In this document: piece by piece, positions 16,862 through 25,089 of the stretch | How positions within the stretch are numbered: the first letter of the stretch is position 1 | Layout: each line of letters begins with the position of its first letter | Origin: CAMUQR01 sp963516005 | GTDB taxonomy: Bacteria; Patescibacteriota; Saccharimonadia; Saccharimonadales; Saccharimonadaceae | DNA length: 64,000 nt | Direction: 5' to 3' | NCBI GenBank assembly: GCA_963516005.1 | Contig: CAUPYP010000002.1 | Coordinates: forward strand, 62,001 to 126,000 | Program-made: the position numbers and the translations under genes | Notes under the pieces: model-generated | Databases searched by the model: none | Told to the model about the DNA's origin: nothing | What the model saw: the letters and a program-made list of their open reading frames with translations, nothing else

Positions 16862-19606
16862 TTAGATATTTCTAACCATAGTCAACACTTGCTGTAAACT
16901 CCGCACCGGCGCCGCATATGGTACATTAATTTCTGCAAAATACTGGCGGGCAGCAGTAATTTTACTTCGTTCATTAGCGCTTAAGTGATTATCATGAATA
17001 TCGTCCGAGCCCTTGGTCTCCGCCACAAAGTAAATCCGCCTATCACCATCAAACGCCACCGCCCAATCCGGATTATACTTGCCGACTGGTGTATCAATTT
17101 TGAACCAACCTGGTAGCTTAATGTAGAATTTCACGTCGGCATTATCCTCCAGCGACTGCATGAATTCACGCTCAACTTCCGAATCAACCGCCACATAATC
17201 GTAGACGGTTTTTGTTTGATCAGTCACTGCAATTGCCCCACTCTTCATCGCTGCATCATACAGGTATGTCTGTAGCTCATCATTCTCAAACAATGTCATG
17301 TCATAATACTCACCTGTCCTGTGATATTTAACGCCGTCAACCGCCAAGCGCTGTTTCACCCGATTAATCGCCCGAACCGCCTCGTCGATAACCTGCTGTG
17401 GATTGATAAATATCTGCTCAAACATCCCCGCCCGATCAATCACATCAAATATCACCCGGCGAGTCATTTGTGTCTGACGCTGAATATCCGCTAATAAATT
17501 CGGTATCTTTACCTCAGTTTGACGTGCCGCATAGGCGTTAAAACCGGTCTCGCGCACCATAAAACCGCTGTCATTATTCATCGAGTCAATCAGTGTTTTA
17601 GTATCAGCGATATGCGGTTTGCTAATAGCGACTTGCGCTAACTCATTAGCCGCCTCCGTTACTAATTTCTCTGTATCAATTACCACCCGATAGGTCGTCT
17701 TGTGCTTAATTTTATCCCATAGCTCTTTAAAGGCCGAGTCAAGCGCCCGTGACTTCTGGAACCTAACCGCCCGGCGATTATCACGATTCTTGATTCGCCC
17801 ACCAAAGCGAATGCCGGTCTCTTCCTCAATCTCCGTCTGGAGCTTGCGACTAAAATCAGCATAACTCTCATTAGCGATTACCGTTAGTACATTGACATTA
17901 TCATCATGCACTCGTTGTCCGTCAACATTCACCGGCAAGCGCAGCCCTCGCCCGATTTCTTGGCGCTTTTTCATTTGGCTCGACGTCTCATTAAGCGTAC
18001 AAATCTGAAATACGTTAGGGTTATCCCAGCCCTCACGTAATGCCGAGTGACTAAAGATAAATCGTAGCGGCTCGCCGGTATCCAGTAGTCTTTCCTTGTC
18101 TTTCATGATTAAGTTATACGCCGTATCGTCATCCTTAGTACGGCCACCCTCGCCCTTGGTGTCACGAGAGTCTTTCCACTGACCGCTCTTATCCGCAGCA
18201 AAGTAGCCATCGTGCACCTCACTCGCCGACAAGCCGTCCATCACACCGGCATATTTTGGTTTAGACGCCACCTTGGCGTACGCCTCCTCAAACCACTTGG
18301 CGAATTTACCTTTCTGGGCGCCATTCGCCGTATACTCACGATAATTTGCCACTATATCAATGAAAAATAGGCTCAGCACTTTGACGCTACTCCCCAGTCG
18401 GCGCTGTTTGTCAAAGTGATCATCAATCGTCAGTTCAATCTGTCGCTTGATGATGTCATCATGCAGACTTTCATCACGCTGACCAACATAGACTACTTTG
18501 CCATTACTAAACTCGACGCAATCATCGCCGTGATTGATCGACTCGACGTAGTAGCCGGCATAGACTGAACGCTCTGTCTTCGCCTCCAGGTCATCACCCG
18601 GAAAAGCCTTGATGATCTTGCGCTGCAAGCCATACTCATCACTCGCATCCACCTCTATCTTGGCGAATGAGTGAGTCTTCGACTGACGCTCCAGCGACAA
18701 TACATTGATATATGCATCATTATAATTATCCTCACTCTGGACACTATGCACCTCGATCTTCTTGACCAAGCCTTTATCATAGGCATCGACTGGAGTCAGC
18801 CGATAAAGCAAATTATATAAGTGCTTGTGCGTGGCACTATAGCGCAATGTGCACAGCGGATTGAGACTAGCAATAGCATTCCGCCGTATGTCCGTCTCCA
18901 TATTTTGCGGCTCGTCGAGAATAACCACCGGTCGAGTAGCCTTGATGAAATCGAGCGGCCGACCATAATCGCTCTGCTTGTTCATCACATTCTGCGCCTT
19001 GGCAAAGCTATCGATAGTAATCACCATAATCTGCAAGGTATCGTTCGTCGCAAACTCACGAGCCTGACCAGTTTTCTTACTGTCCCAGACGTAGTAGTCC
19101 ATCTCTGGCTTATTATAGAGATCGGCGAAGTGCTCCCTGGTGATCGCCAAATTCTTCAGCACACCCTCACGAATCGCCACACTCGGCACCACGATAATAA
19201 ACTTCTTCCAACCGTAGCAATGATGTAGCTCATGAATCGTCCGCAAGTACACATATGTTTTACCCGTGCCAGTCTCCATCTCGATGGAGAAGTTCATGCC
19301 GTGCTTCAGAGATTTTTCACTAATTTCTAGCGGAGAAGTCATCGGCAAGTTAAAGCCACCTTCTTCAGCCTCACTTTTCTCGATACCATTTTTCTCTTGA
19401 ATTTTATGCGTATTCTCAACTATCTGCGCTATATCTAACGTCAAGCTATTCCCCTTGGCGATTGTCGCCTCTAAGCTTAATTGTCTACCTCGATCCATAT
19501 GACGATTTGTACTGTCACCGTCTTTTGGCTGGCCGGTAAATATATCGACTACTGCCTGAATAGCATCAAGTTGATACTGCTGATTGGGGTCAAATTTTAG
19601 TTTCAT
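16862..19606 (-). CDS. res: Type III restriction enzyme, Res subunit (helicase-nuclease)
   Basis: 914 residues, the usual length for Res. An SF2 helicase core has Walker A METGTGKT (110-117), the DEAD-box variant VILDEPQNME (228-237), GxR motif SALREGWDNPNVFQ and motif VI QEIGRGLRLP. The C-terminal endonuclease domain has PDWAV (846-850) and AETKG (862-866), a PD-(D/E)xK site. It cuts DNA together with the Mod methyltransferase at unmethylated head-to-head sites. It is the last gene of the island, 8 nt downstream of the SDH-type protease. In classical type III loci res directly follows mod, but here more than 2 kb of accessory genes separate them. Confidence 0.94.
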   Translation of the reverse strand: MKLKFDPNQQYQLDAIQAVVDIFTGQPKDGDSTNRHMDRGRQLSLEATIAKGNSLTLDIAQIVENTHKIQEKNGIEKSEAEEGGFNLPMTSPLEISEKSLKHGMNFSIEMETGTGKTYVYLRTIHELHHCYGWKKFIIVVPSVAIREGVLKNLAITREHFADLYNKPEMDYYVWDSKKTGQAREFATNDTLQIMVITIDSFAKAQNVMNKQSDYGRPLDFIKATRPVVILDEPQNMETDIRRNAIASLNPLCTLRYSATHKHLYNLLYRLTPVDAYDKGLVKKIEVHSVQSEDNYNDAYINVLSLERQSKTHSFAKIEVDASDEYGLQRKIIKAFPGDDLEAKTERSVYAGYYVESINHGDDCVEFSNGKVVYVGQRDESLHDDIIKRQIELTIDDHFDKQRRLGSSVKVLSLFFIDIVANYREYTANGAQKGKFAKWFEEAYAKVASKPKYAGVMDGLSASEVHDGYFAADKSGQWKDSRDTKGEGGRTKDDDTAYNLIMKDKERLLDTGEPLRFIFSHSALREGWDNPNVFQICTLNETSSQMKKRQEIGRGLRLPVNVDGQRVHDDNVNVLTVIANESYADFSRKLQTEIEEETGIRFGGRIKNRDNRRAVRFQKSRALDSAFKELWDKIKHKTTYRVVIDTEKLVTEAANELAQVAISKPHIADTKTLIDSMNNDSGFMVRETGFNAYAARQTEVKIPNLLADIQRQTQMTRRVIFDVIDRAGMFEQIFINPQQVIDEAVRAINRVKQRLAVDGVKYHRTGEYYDMTLFENDELQTYLYDAAMKSGAIAVTDQTKTVYDYVAVDSEVEREFMQSLEDNADVKFYIKLPGWFKIDTPVGKYNPDWAVAFDGDRRIYFVAETKGSDDIHDNHLSANERSKITAARQYFAEINVPYAAPVRSLQQVLTMVRNI

Positions 19607-19614
19607 ATCTACGA

Positions 19615-20553
19615 TTATTTTTCTTTTGAAGTACTCTCTTTTGACTTTTGAATATCAATTACTTCATGAACAACTTGCTTAAGATCAATTAATGGACGCA
19701 TAGCCTCGGACACCGAATTCTCGTTATCATCCTTCCTGCTCATTGCAAATTCAAACACATCCCATATCTTCTTATAACCATACATCAAATCATAAAGAGC
19801 ATCTCTTTGATTGTCTGGTACTTCTTTTACTACTAGTCCGATATCCTGAGCCTCTTTAAAGTCTATACAATACCCATGATCCGGATAGCCCAAAACTAGC
19901 TGCTCCGCTACAGCAGCTGCTTTTTCACTGTCACCTGCAAACATCCGTGAAACAAGCAGTTTTCTCAGATAATCCTTACCAGTTTCAAGTGATTTTAGTG
20001 CTTCTCCAAGAGAGAGTGGATCAGGCAATTTCTCCGCCAGAGTCTTAACGATTAGATCATGTCCGTTAGAAATCTCTCCATGCAACAATTCTAAGGAATG
20101 TTTAATTGCAAGTGGACTAAACCTTCTCTCAATACTGGGTAACTTTATTTGTGGATCCATAGGGCCAAGCTCTGAGAGTTCAGACATGACCATATTATCT
20201 GCCGCCGAAGCTATAAGGGTTGCTGCACTTTTTGCCTCGCGTAAAGGATATATTTGTAATTTTTTATTAGAATAAGCTTGGAGTAGTCGACCAATATGAA
20301 ATGCCGTTCGTGCGTCACCTCCATATGAATATAACAGCACATTTAAATTATCTTGCTCTCCGATTTTACGTAAATCAGAATAAACCTCAAAAAGAGCATC
20401 CTCGTCTATACTCTGAACTGGGGGTATTATTAGTGGATAAACGAATCCTTCACTCGATTCTATAAACTTTAGTAAGCTGTTCTTAAACTGATCAGAAACT
20501 GTACCTTTTGAGTTCTTACTTTTATTATTTGCTATAGTGTTACTCTTCTTCAT
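19615..20553 (-). CDS. SDH-type serine proteinase (ClpP/crotonase fold, SppA-related)
   Basis: 312 residues. The core matches the serine dehydrogenase proteinase (SDH) family: LLYSYGGDARTAFHIGRLL (about 73-91), then REAKSAATLIASAADN (105-120) with Ser109 as the probable nucleophile, then ELGPMDPQI (128-136). No signal peptide or membrane helix is seen, so it is cytosolic, and the N-terminal 20 residues are Lys/Ser/Asn-rich and disordered-looking. The C-terminal 130 residues are helical. It lies 8 nt before res and is surely cotranscribed with it. A peptidase coupled to restriction-modification is unusual. It might act as a toxin, an effector or a maturation enzyme. The substrate is unknown. 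Confidence 0.85.
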   Translation of the reverse strand: MKKSNTIANNKSKNSKGTVSDQFKNSLLKFIESSEGFVYPLIIPPVQSIDEDALFEVYSDLRKIGEQDNLNVLLYSYGGDARTAFHIGRLLQAYSNKKLQIYPLREAKSAATLIASAADNMVMSELSELGPMDPQIKLPSIERRFSPLAIKHSLELLHGEISNGHDLIVKTLAEKLPDPLSLGEALKSLETGKDYLRKLLVSRMFAGDSEKAAAVAEQLVLGYPDHGYCIDFKEAQDIGLVVKEVPDNQRDALYDLMYGYKKIWDVFEFAMSRKDDNENSVSEAMRPLIDLKQVVHEVIDIQKSKESTSKEK

Positions 20554-20782
20554 AATATAACTCCTGTGTTATTTTATTGACCCTTAGAATATCTCGGAAG
20601 GTCACTGACTAAAGTCATACTTCTTTATAAAAGACCTATACTACGTCACCTCCACAAAATCCGGAAATCCCGGATTTTCTACACGGTTATTCAAGATTTC
20701 CGAATAAACAACCGCCCCATCAGTTGTCTGATTTTTCCGGACAACTGAGCAATCCTCCCTAATTCCAATCAACCACCTCATC
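20554..20782 (-). promoter_or_regulatory. Intergenic segment with two hairpins inside the R-M island
   Basis: Between the coiled-coil gene and the protease gene are two perfect inverted repeats: AAAATCCGG / CCGGATTTT (20656-20678, 5-nt loop) and CAGTTGTC / GACAACTG (20721-20747, 11-nt loop). Both lie inside a 46-codon frame. They lack long T-runs, so they may be RNA structures that tune expression of the downstream protease and res rather than full terminators. AGGAG precedes the protease start by about 6 nt. Confidence 0.4.
20641..20781 (-). CDS. Possible 46-residue small protein in the R-M island
   Basis: The ATG at 20781 lies one base after the TAA of the upstream coiled-coil gene (TAAGATG), which favours translational coupling. 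The frame runs 46 codons to TAG at 20641-20643. It begins MRWLIGIREDCSVVRKN and ends NPGFPDFVEVT, with a balanced, protein-like composition, one cysteine and a weakly amphipathic middle. I recognise no family. It could be a real small protein, a remnant of a larger gene, or a chance frame formed by the two hairpins it contains. Confidence 0.45.
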   Translation of the reverse strand: MRWLIGIREDCSVVRKNQTTDGAVVYSEILNNRVENPGFPDFVEVT

Positions 20783-21943
20783 TTATTCACCCATTTCCTG
20801 TTTTGCAAGATCTTTTAAGTTATCAACCTCTTGGTGAATCTTTCCTACAGTTTGATTTGTTTCGGCTGTTAACTTTAGTATTTTATTACCTACGCCGAAA
20901 GACCATCGCTCCTTTTTGGTCTCTATCGGCTCTTGATATATAGAGTTAAATGTGCAAATCGCAAAATCGGTAATCTTTTTATCTCTACTTTGGTCAGACA
21001 GTCCTTTAGTAGAACGCAACAGAGTATTTAGTGACGTCTCGATAGAGTAGGTACTTATAGCTTTGAATGCATATTTCTCATACAAACGCCTTTCCTGAGA
21101 GTATTGATTTAATGAATATATAAAAGCAAAGGTTGTAGGTGTCAATATACTAAAACGCAGTAAAAGCGCACTTAAGTTTACGTCAAGAGAATGTTTCATT
21201 TTGTCTGCCATTGGTGCAATAAAATGTACAGCCAAAAATACTGTTGCTGCAAGGCATAATAAAGACACCACTCCCCAAGCTATAAATACCAACATAATTT
21301 GATTACGCCTTTCAACAAAGTAGTTGGCATGCGCACCTTTAGTTCCTATATCAAATATTTCTTGTATCTTCTTTTCAAGCTCAGCACTTTCATCATATTT
21401 ATTCTGGATTTTTTGAGTTGTGTTGTCCGCATTACCTTTAAAATTCTCAATCTCCTTAATGTATTCGGCCGCATTATCACGAAAAATACGAATTTCTTTA
21501 TACACAGTTTCTGCATTAGATTTAACAGCGACAATATCGGATTTTAATTTAGTCGCTTGATCCAATATCGCCTGAAGGCCTGTTTCCTCGTCTGTAATTT
21601 TATTGTTGAGTTCGGTAAACTCAGTATATGCGGTCTCCATTTCTTCAATGCTCGACCGAACACTATTTAGGGATTCAGTGATTTTTTGAAGTTGGGCGTC
21701 GGCGCTCGCCTTTGATGCACTAATATTACCTTCCAATTCCTGTGCGGACTCCAATATCGCCTGAAGGCCTGTTCCCTCGTCTGTAATTTTATTGTTGAGT
21801 TCGGTAGTTTGCTTTAGATACTCTTCAATTTGGACTTTTATATTTTTTATATCATCGTGAGCTTTCTGAATGACATCTATCTTTGCTCGAGACGCCATCA
21901 AAACCTCATTCAATTTTTTGCCGTAGTCACGTGTATTCATCAC
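20783..21943 (-). CDS. Coiled-coil protein with two membrane helices, R-M island accessory
   Basis: 386 residues. Residues about 1-200 are a long coiled coil rich in Glu, Lys, Ile, Asn and Gln. It contains a duplicated block, ELNNKITDE-GTGLQAIL at 48-65 and ELNNKITDE-ETGLQAIL at 111-128, encoded by a 57-bp direct repeat. Two membrane helices follow (about 216-241 and 258-278) with a short loop, then a cytoplasmic tail of about 110 residues. I do not recognise a named family. Its start overlaps the mod stop by ATGA (21940-21943), tying it to the methyltransferase. By shape it could be a membrane-tethered sensor or effector. Function is unknown. Confidence 0.8.
   Translation of the reverse strand: MMNTRDYGKKLNEVLMASRAKIDVIQKAHDDIKNIKVQIEEYLKQTTELNNKITDEGTGLQAILESAQELEGNISASKASADAQLQKITESLNSVRSSIEEMETAYTEFTELNNKITDEETGLQAILDQATKLKSDIVAVKSNAETVYKEIRIFRDNAAEYIKEIENFKGNADNTTQKIQNKYDESAELEKKIQEIFDIGTKGAHANYFVERRNQIMLVFIAWGVVSLLCLAATVFLAVHFIAPMADKMKHSLDVNLSALLLRFSILTPTTFAFIYSLNQYSQERRLYEKYAFKAISTYSIETSLNTLLRSTKGLSDQSRDKKITDFAICTFNSIYQEPIETKKERWSFGVGNKILKLTAETNQTVGKIHQEVDNLKDLAKQEMGE
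21561..21806. repeat. 57-bp direct repeat pair within the coiled-coil gene
   Basis: Copies at 21561-21617 and 21750-21806 are identical at 56 of 57 positions and offset by 189 bp, exactly 63 codons. The near identity at DNA level, synonymous sites included, suggests a recent duplication or gene conversion. Recombination between the copies would remove or add 63 codons in frame. Confidence 0.9.
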
Positions 21944-23661
21944 ACTACCTCCACCTCAACACCTTGCCGTTCGGCTTGGAGTAGTAGGTTTACTTTTAGA
22001 TTTATGTCGTTACCGAAGGCTCGGTCGAGGAGGAAAATGAATGATGGTTTGGTGGCGAGGATGGTCGCAAATAACTCTTCTGTCATGGAGTGCGCCAGGC
22101 AAATGACGAGCTTTTCGGACGGGATAAAGCAGAAGTTATCGTGCTGCTCAATCTGTGCCAATGGCGAGATACCACGCTTGAGCAGGAGCTCAGTCAGTAG
22201 GTCTTCATCAGTCGTACCCTCCTCTAGCGGGTCAAGGTTGGTGAGCGCCTGCTGGCGAATCTCCTCTGGATCAGAGACCAGCTCGTTCCACTGCTTGAAA
22301 TTGCTATCGTCTACCCGATACGCCCGGAAGCCAAGGTCAAGTGGAGTGTCACGAGAAGCTAGCTTATTCGCTTGATCGGCACGGATTTTGGCGTCCGCCC
22401 GACGGATGCGCTCACGAGCAATATCAGCAATGGTGCGGTAACTAGCTTTATACGCCTCCGACTTCTCGTCAGTCAGCTCAGGCAGCTGCACGCAAATCCA
22501 GCGACGATTGCCGCCATCTTCGGCGTTGAGTTCAGCAACAGCATGAGCGGTTGTACCAGAGCCGGAAAAGAAGTCGAGGATAATATCTCCGTCGTCAATA
22601 TTCGTACCTATTTGGCAAATCCTCTTAACCAATCCTGTAGGCTTTGGCGTATCAAATACATTTTCCGGTATTAGTATTTTTATCTCTTGTCTTGCCTTAT
22701 CCGTACTACCAACTTCGTCATATTTCCACAAGCTTACTGGCACAATATCGCCCACTTCACTAAGAAAACGCTTAAAAACAGGTACTGCACTATTGTTCTT
22801 TCCAAAATATATTCGATTGTCTTTTTCTAACTGAATAATTTTATCCTGCTTGAACCTATTGAAGGTCCCGGCTGGCGGATTCCACGTACGACCACTCGAG
22901 AATCTTATTTCCTGGGGCTTATTACCACTTCTCGCATGAAGAGGAATTGCTTTCCATGGACCCCTAGAATCATTGTCGGGGTTCGTATATCGACTATTCT
23001 GCTGTTCTTTACGAGGTAGGCGGTTTAATATAGAAGTCTTTTCATTGATTGAACGAGCATAACATACAACATATTCGTGAGTGTATGATATATTTTTAGT
23101 GTCGTTGCTTTGTGTGTATTTCTTTTGCCACACAATCTGCGCTACAAAATTCTCCTCTCCAAATATCTCATTCATCATCAGGCGGAGGTTGTGGACTTCG
23201 TTGTCGTCGATAGAGACGAAGATGACGCCGTCTTGGCGGAGCAGGTTGCGTGCCAAAAAGAGGCGTGGATACATCATGTTCAGCCAGTTGCTATGCTTAT
23301 ACCCGCCGGTATTGGCGCGCAGGCCGTCATCCCGCACAATGTTACCTTCATCATCAGTAATTCCAGCCTCCGCCTCATAGCTACGGCGTGTCTGCTTGAA
23401 GTCATCATTGTAGATGAAATCATTGCCAGTGTTGTAGGGCGGGTCGATATAAATCATCTTGACCTTGCCATAATACGCCTTGTGCAAGATCTTCAGCGCC
23501 GCCAGGTTGTCGCCCTCGATAAACATATTGCCCGTCGTATCCCAATCGACGGAATTCGCCCGGTCTGGGTGGAGCGTTTGGACGGTTTTCTCTTGGATAG
23601 TGGCGAAAACATCGCTCTTACCCTTCCAACCAAGCCCGTAGCGCTCACCCAAATCGACCAC
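21940..23661 (-). CDS. mod: Type III DNA adenine methyltransferase (Mod)
   Basis: 573 residues from the GTG at 23661. Methyltransferase motif IV DPPY (73-76, in YIDPPYNTGNDFIYND) precedes motif I DFFSGSGTTAHAV (363-375), the beta-class order of type III Mod proteins. SAM binding and transfer of a methyl group to adenine follow from the family. The C-terminal 150 residues probably pair with Res and recognise DNA. The true N-terminus is doubtful: the frame continues upstream with family-like codons but meets a TAA at 23752-23754 (see next entry). It lies between fic and the coiled-coil gene in one transcript. Recognition sequence unknown. Confidence 0.9.
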   Translation of the reverse strand: MVDLGERYGLGWKGKSDVFATIQEKTVQTLHPDRANSVDWDTTGNMFIEGDNLAALKILHKAYYGKVKMIYIDPPYNTGNDFIYNDDFKQTRRSYEAEAGITDDEGNIVRDDGLRANTGGYKHSNWLNMMYPRLFLARNLLRQDGVIFVSIDDNEVHNLRLMMNEIFGEENFVAQIVWQKKYTQSNDTKNISYTHEYVVCYARSINEKTSILNRLPRKEQQNSRYTNPDNDSRGPWKAIPLHARSGNKPQEIRFSSGRTWNPPAGTFNRFKQDKIIQLEKDNRIYFGKNNSAVPVFKRFLSEVGDIVPVSLWKYDEVGSTDKARQEIKILIPENVFDTPKPTGLVKRICQIGTNIDDGDIILDFFSGSGTTAHAVAELNAEDGGNRRWICVQLPELTDEKSEAYKASYRTIADIARERIRRADAKIRADQANKLASRDTPLDLGFRAYRVDDSNFKQWNELVSDPEEIRQQALTNLDPLEEGTTDEDLLTELLLKRGISPLAQIEQHDNFCFIPSEKLVICLAHSMTEELFATILATKPSFIFLLDRAFGNDINLKVNLLLQAERQGVEVEVV

Positions 23662-23781
23662 CTCACCTAGAGTCGCCTGAAGCTTCTGCCAGTCGATTTT
23701 ACCCTCGGTGACTACCTCGGGGAAGAGCTGCTGGAGTTTATTAATTTGTTGTTAATTTATGTTATCGTTGTAGCCGTTCAT
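23662..23781 (-). pseudogene. Interrupted 5' end of mod (in-frame stop after nine codons)
   Basis: An ATG at 23781 lies 12 nt after the fic stop, where a mod start would be expected. It is in frame with mod but stops at TAA (23752-23754) after nine codons, MNGYNDNIN. The codons after the stop read INKLQQLFPEVVTEGKIDW and then QKLQATLGE, typical of Mod N-termini, and run into the long frame at 23661. Either the N-terminal 40 residues are lost, or initiation uses a non-standard codon, or the stop is a recent mutation or sequencing error. No simple repeat that could mediate phase variation is present. Confidence 0.7.
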
Positions 23782-23793
23782 CGTTTTTTCTCT

Positions 23794-24951
23794 TTATTCC
23801 GTTGCTTCATTTTTCACCGCTAACAAACCATTTCTATCCATAGCCGACAACACATCTCTTAACAAATAGTTATTAGCAAATCTCATAACATACTTCTTCT
23901 GGTAATCAGGATGGACCATCAGTAGTCCCTTGTCTCTCATATTTGCCAAAACACGAGAAGTTTGTACAGCATCAGAGGCGGTTGGTCCGAATAAGTGTCT
24001 TACGTCTTGTGCCTGAATTAGGTCTTTTTGCATGGCTATCTTTAAAATCTCATGTTCTTCTGCAGATATAAATTGACTATCAAGGGCGCTCTTCAGTGCT
24101 GGCTCTATTATATGTGGCACGGCATAGTCACGATCTAATAATTTACTCACTCTGACCATCTCGCTTGCTATACCTCGTGCGACATATAGACACCAATCCT
24201 CTAGCGCCTCTTCCTTGCCAGAGTCTGCTGTAGCCAATTTATCATAGTATTCTTGACGATCCATACAAAAAATAGCCGAAGGATTTAAAATAGTCCGCAT
24301 AGTTTTGTTGATAAATTTAGCCTTAATAAGCATCGCATACGTGACAAGCCTTGCCGTTCTACCGTTTCCATTATCAAATGGGTGTATCGCAGCCAATCGA
24401 TGATGCGCTAGGGCAATTTTGATAATATCCATTTTGTTATCATTACCATCAGCAATATAATCACACAACTCCTGGATAAGCCGGGGTATCTCTAGGTGAT
24501 TTGGAGGCTTATGGTCACTTTTTTTAATACGTACTTGGCAACTTCGCCAACCTCCAGGCCACTTACTACCATCGTGCTTTAAATCAGTAACAACTATTTT
24601 CTGAACTTCACGAATAAAGGAAGGAGTAATTTGTTGGCTATCATCTCCATCAAAAGTCTCTTCAATAAAATCTATCGCCTTCCTGATGTTGCGAAGCTCT
24701 TGTAGGTTTTCGTCGCTGGTTTTTTCATCATTACTCAATGAATCCATGGCGGCACTAACGACCGTTGTGCGGTTTCCTTCTATTCGAGCAGACGCAACAC
24801 TTTCTAATATATACATAATTTCTCTCAAATCAAAGAATAGCCATGGTGGAGTCGTACCCCCTAAATGGGTATAGCGAATTTTCTCCAAATTAAATAGTTC
24901 ACTCACCAATTCCGAGTTAAATGATGGGTTTATAGATTTAAGAGGATTCAT
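23794..24951 (-). CDS. fic: Fic-domain protein (AMP-transferase family, self-inhibited)
   Basis: 385 residues. The Fic core motif HPFDNGNGRTAR is at 190-201 with all catalytic residues (His190, Asp193, Arg198, Arg201). An inhibitory helix SARIEGN (54-60) matches the (S/T)xxxE(G/N) motif that blocks ATP in class II Fic proteins, with Glu58 the clamp. The C-terminal third looks like a winged helix (SAEEHEILKIAMQKDLIQA and SRVLANMRDKGLLMVH), as in the common Fic-wHTH proteins. It probably AMPylates protein targets and may self-regulate. It is the first gene of the restriction-modification transcript, 12 nt before the mod leader. The AT-rich gap upstream (24952-25089) would hold the promoter. Confidence 0.9.
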   Translation of the reverse strand: MNPLKSINPSFNSELVSELFNLEKIRYTHLGGTTPPWLFFDLREIMYILESVASARIEGNRTTVVSAAMDSLSNDEKTSDENLQELRNIRKAIDFIEETFDGDDSQQITPSFIREVQKIVVTDLKHDGSKWPGGWRSCQVRIKKSDHKPPNHLEIPRLIQELCDYIADGNDNKMDIIKIALAHHRLAAIHPFDNGNGRTARLVTYAMLIKAKFINKTMRTILNPSAIFCMDRQEYYDKLATADSGKEEALEDWCLYVARGIASEMVRVSKLLDRDYAVPHIIEPALKSALDSQFISAEEHEILKIAMQKDLIQAQDVRHLFGPTASDAVQTSRVLANMRDKGLLMVHPDYQKKYVMRFANNYLLRDVLSAMDRNGLLAVKNEATE

Positions 24952-25089
24952 ATATTCATTATATATGTTTGTTAAATTTTAGTCAATATCTTTTAACATT
25001 TTTCTCTTATCTTAATCTGTTATATATAACATATCATTAATTAATCTCTTAACATTTTGTTATATAATCACTTATTGCTCATTCTTATT

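Noticed and set aside
18821..19228. Plus-strand 135-codon frame antisense to res
   Set aside because: It lies entirely within the helicase core on the other strand with no initiation signal. A shadow frame.
21561..21806. CRISPR-like repeat
   Set aside because: Only two copies, in frame inside a coiled-coil gene, with no repeat-spacer regularity. No CRISPR array or cas gene was seen in the window.
23110..23670. Plus-strand 186-codon frame antisense to mod
   Set aside because: It mirrors the conserved methyltransferase domain and lacks its own signals. A shadow of the real gene.
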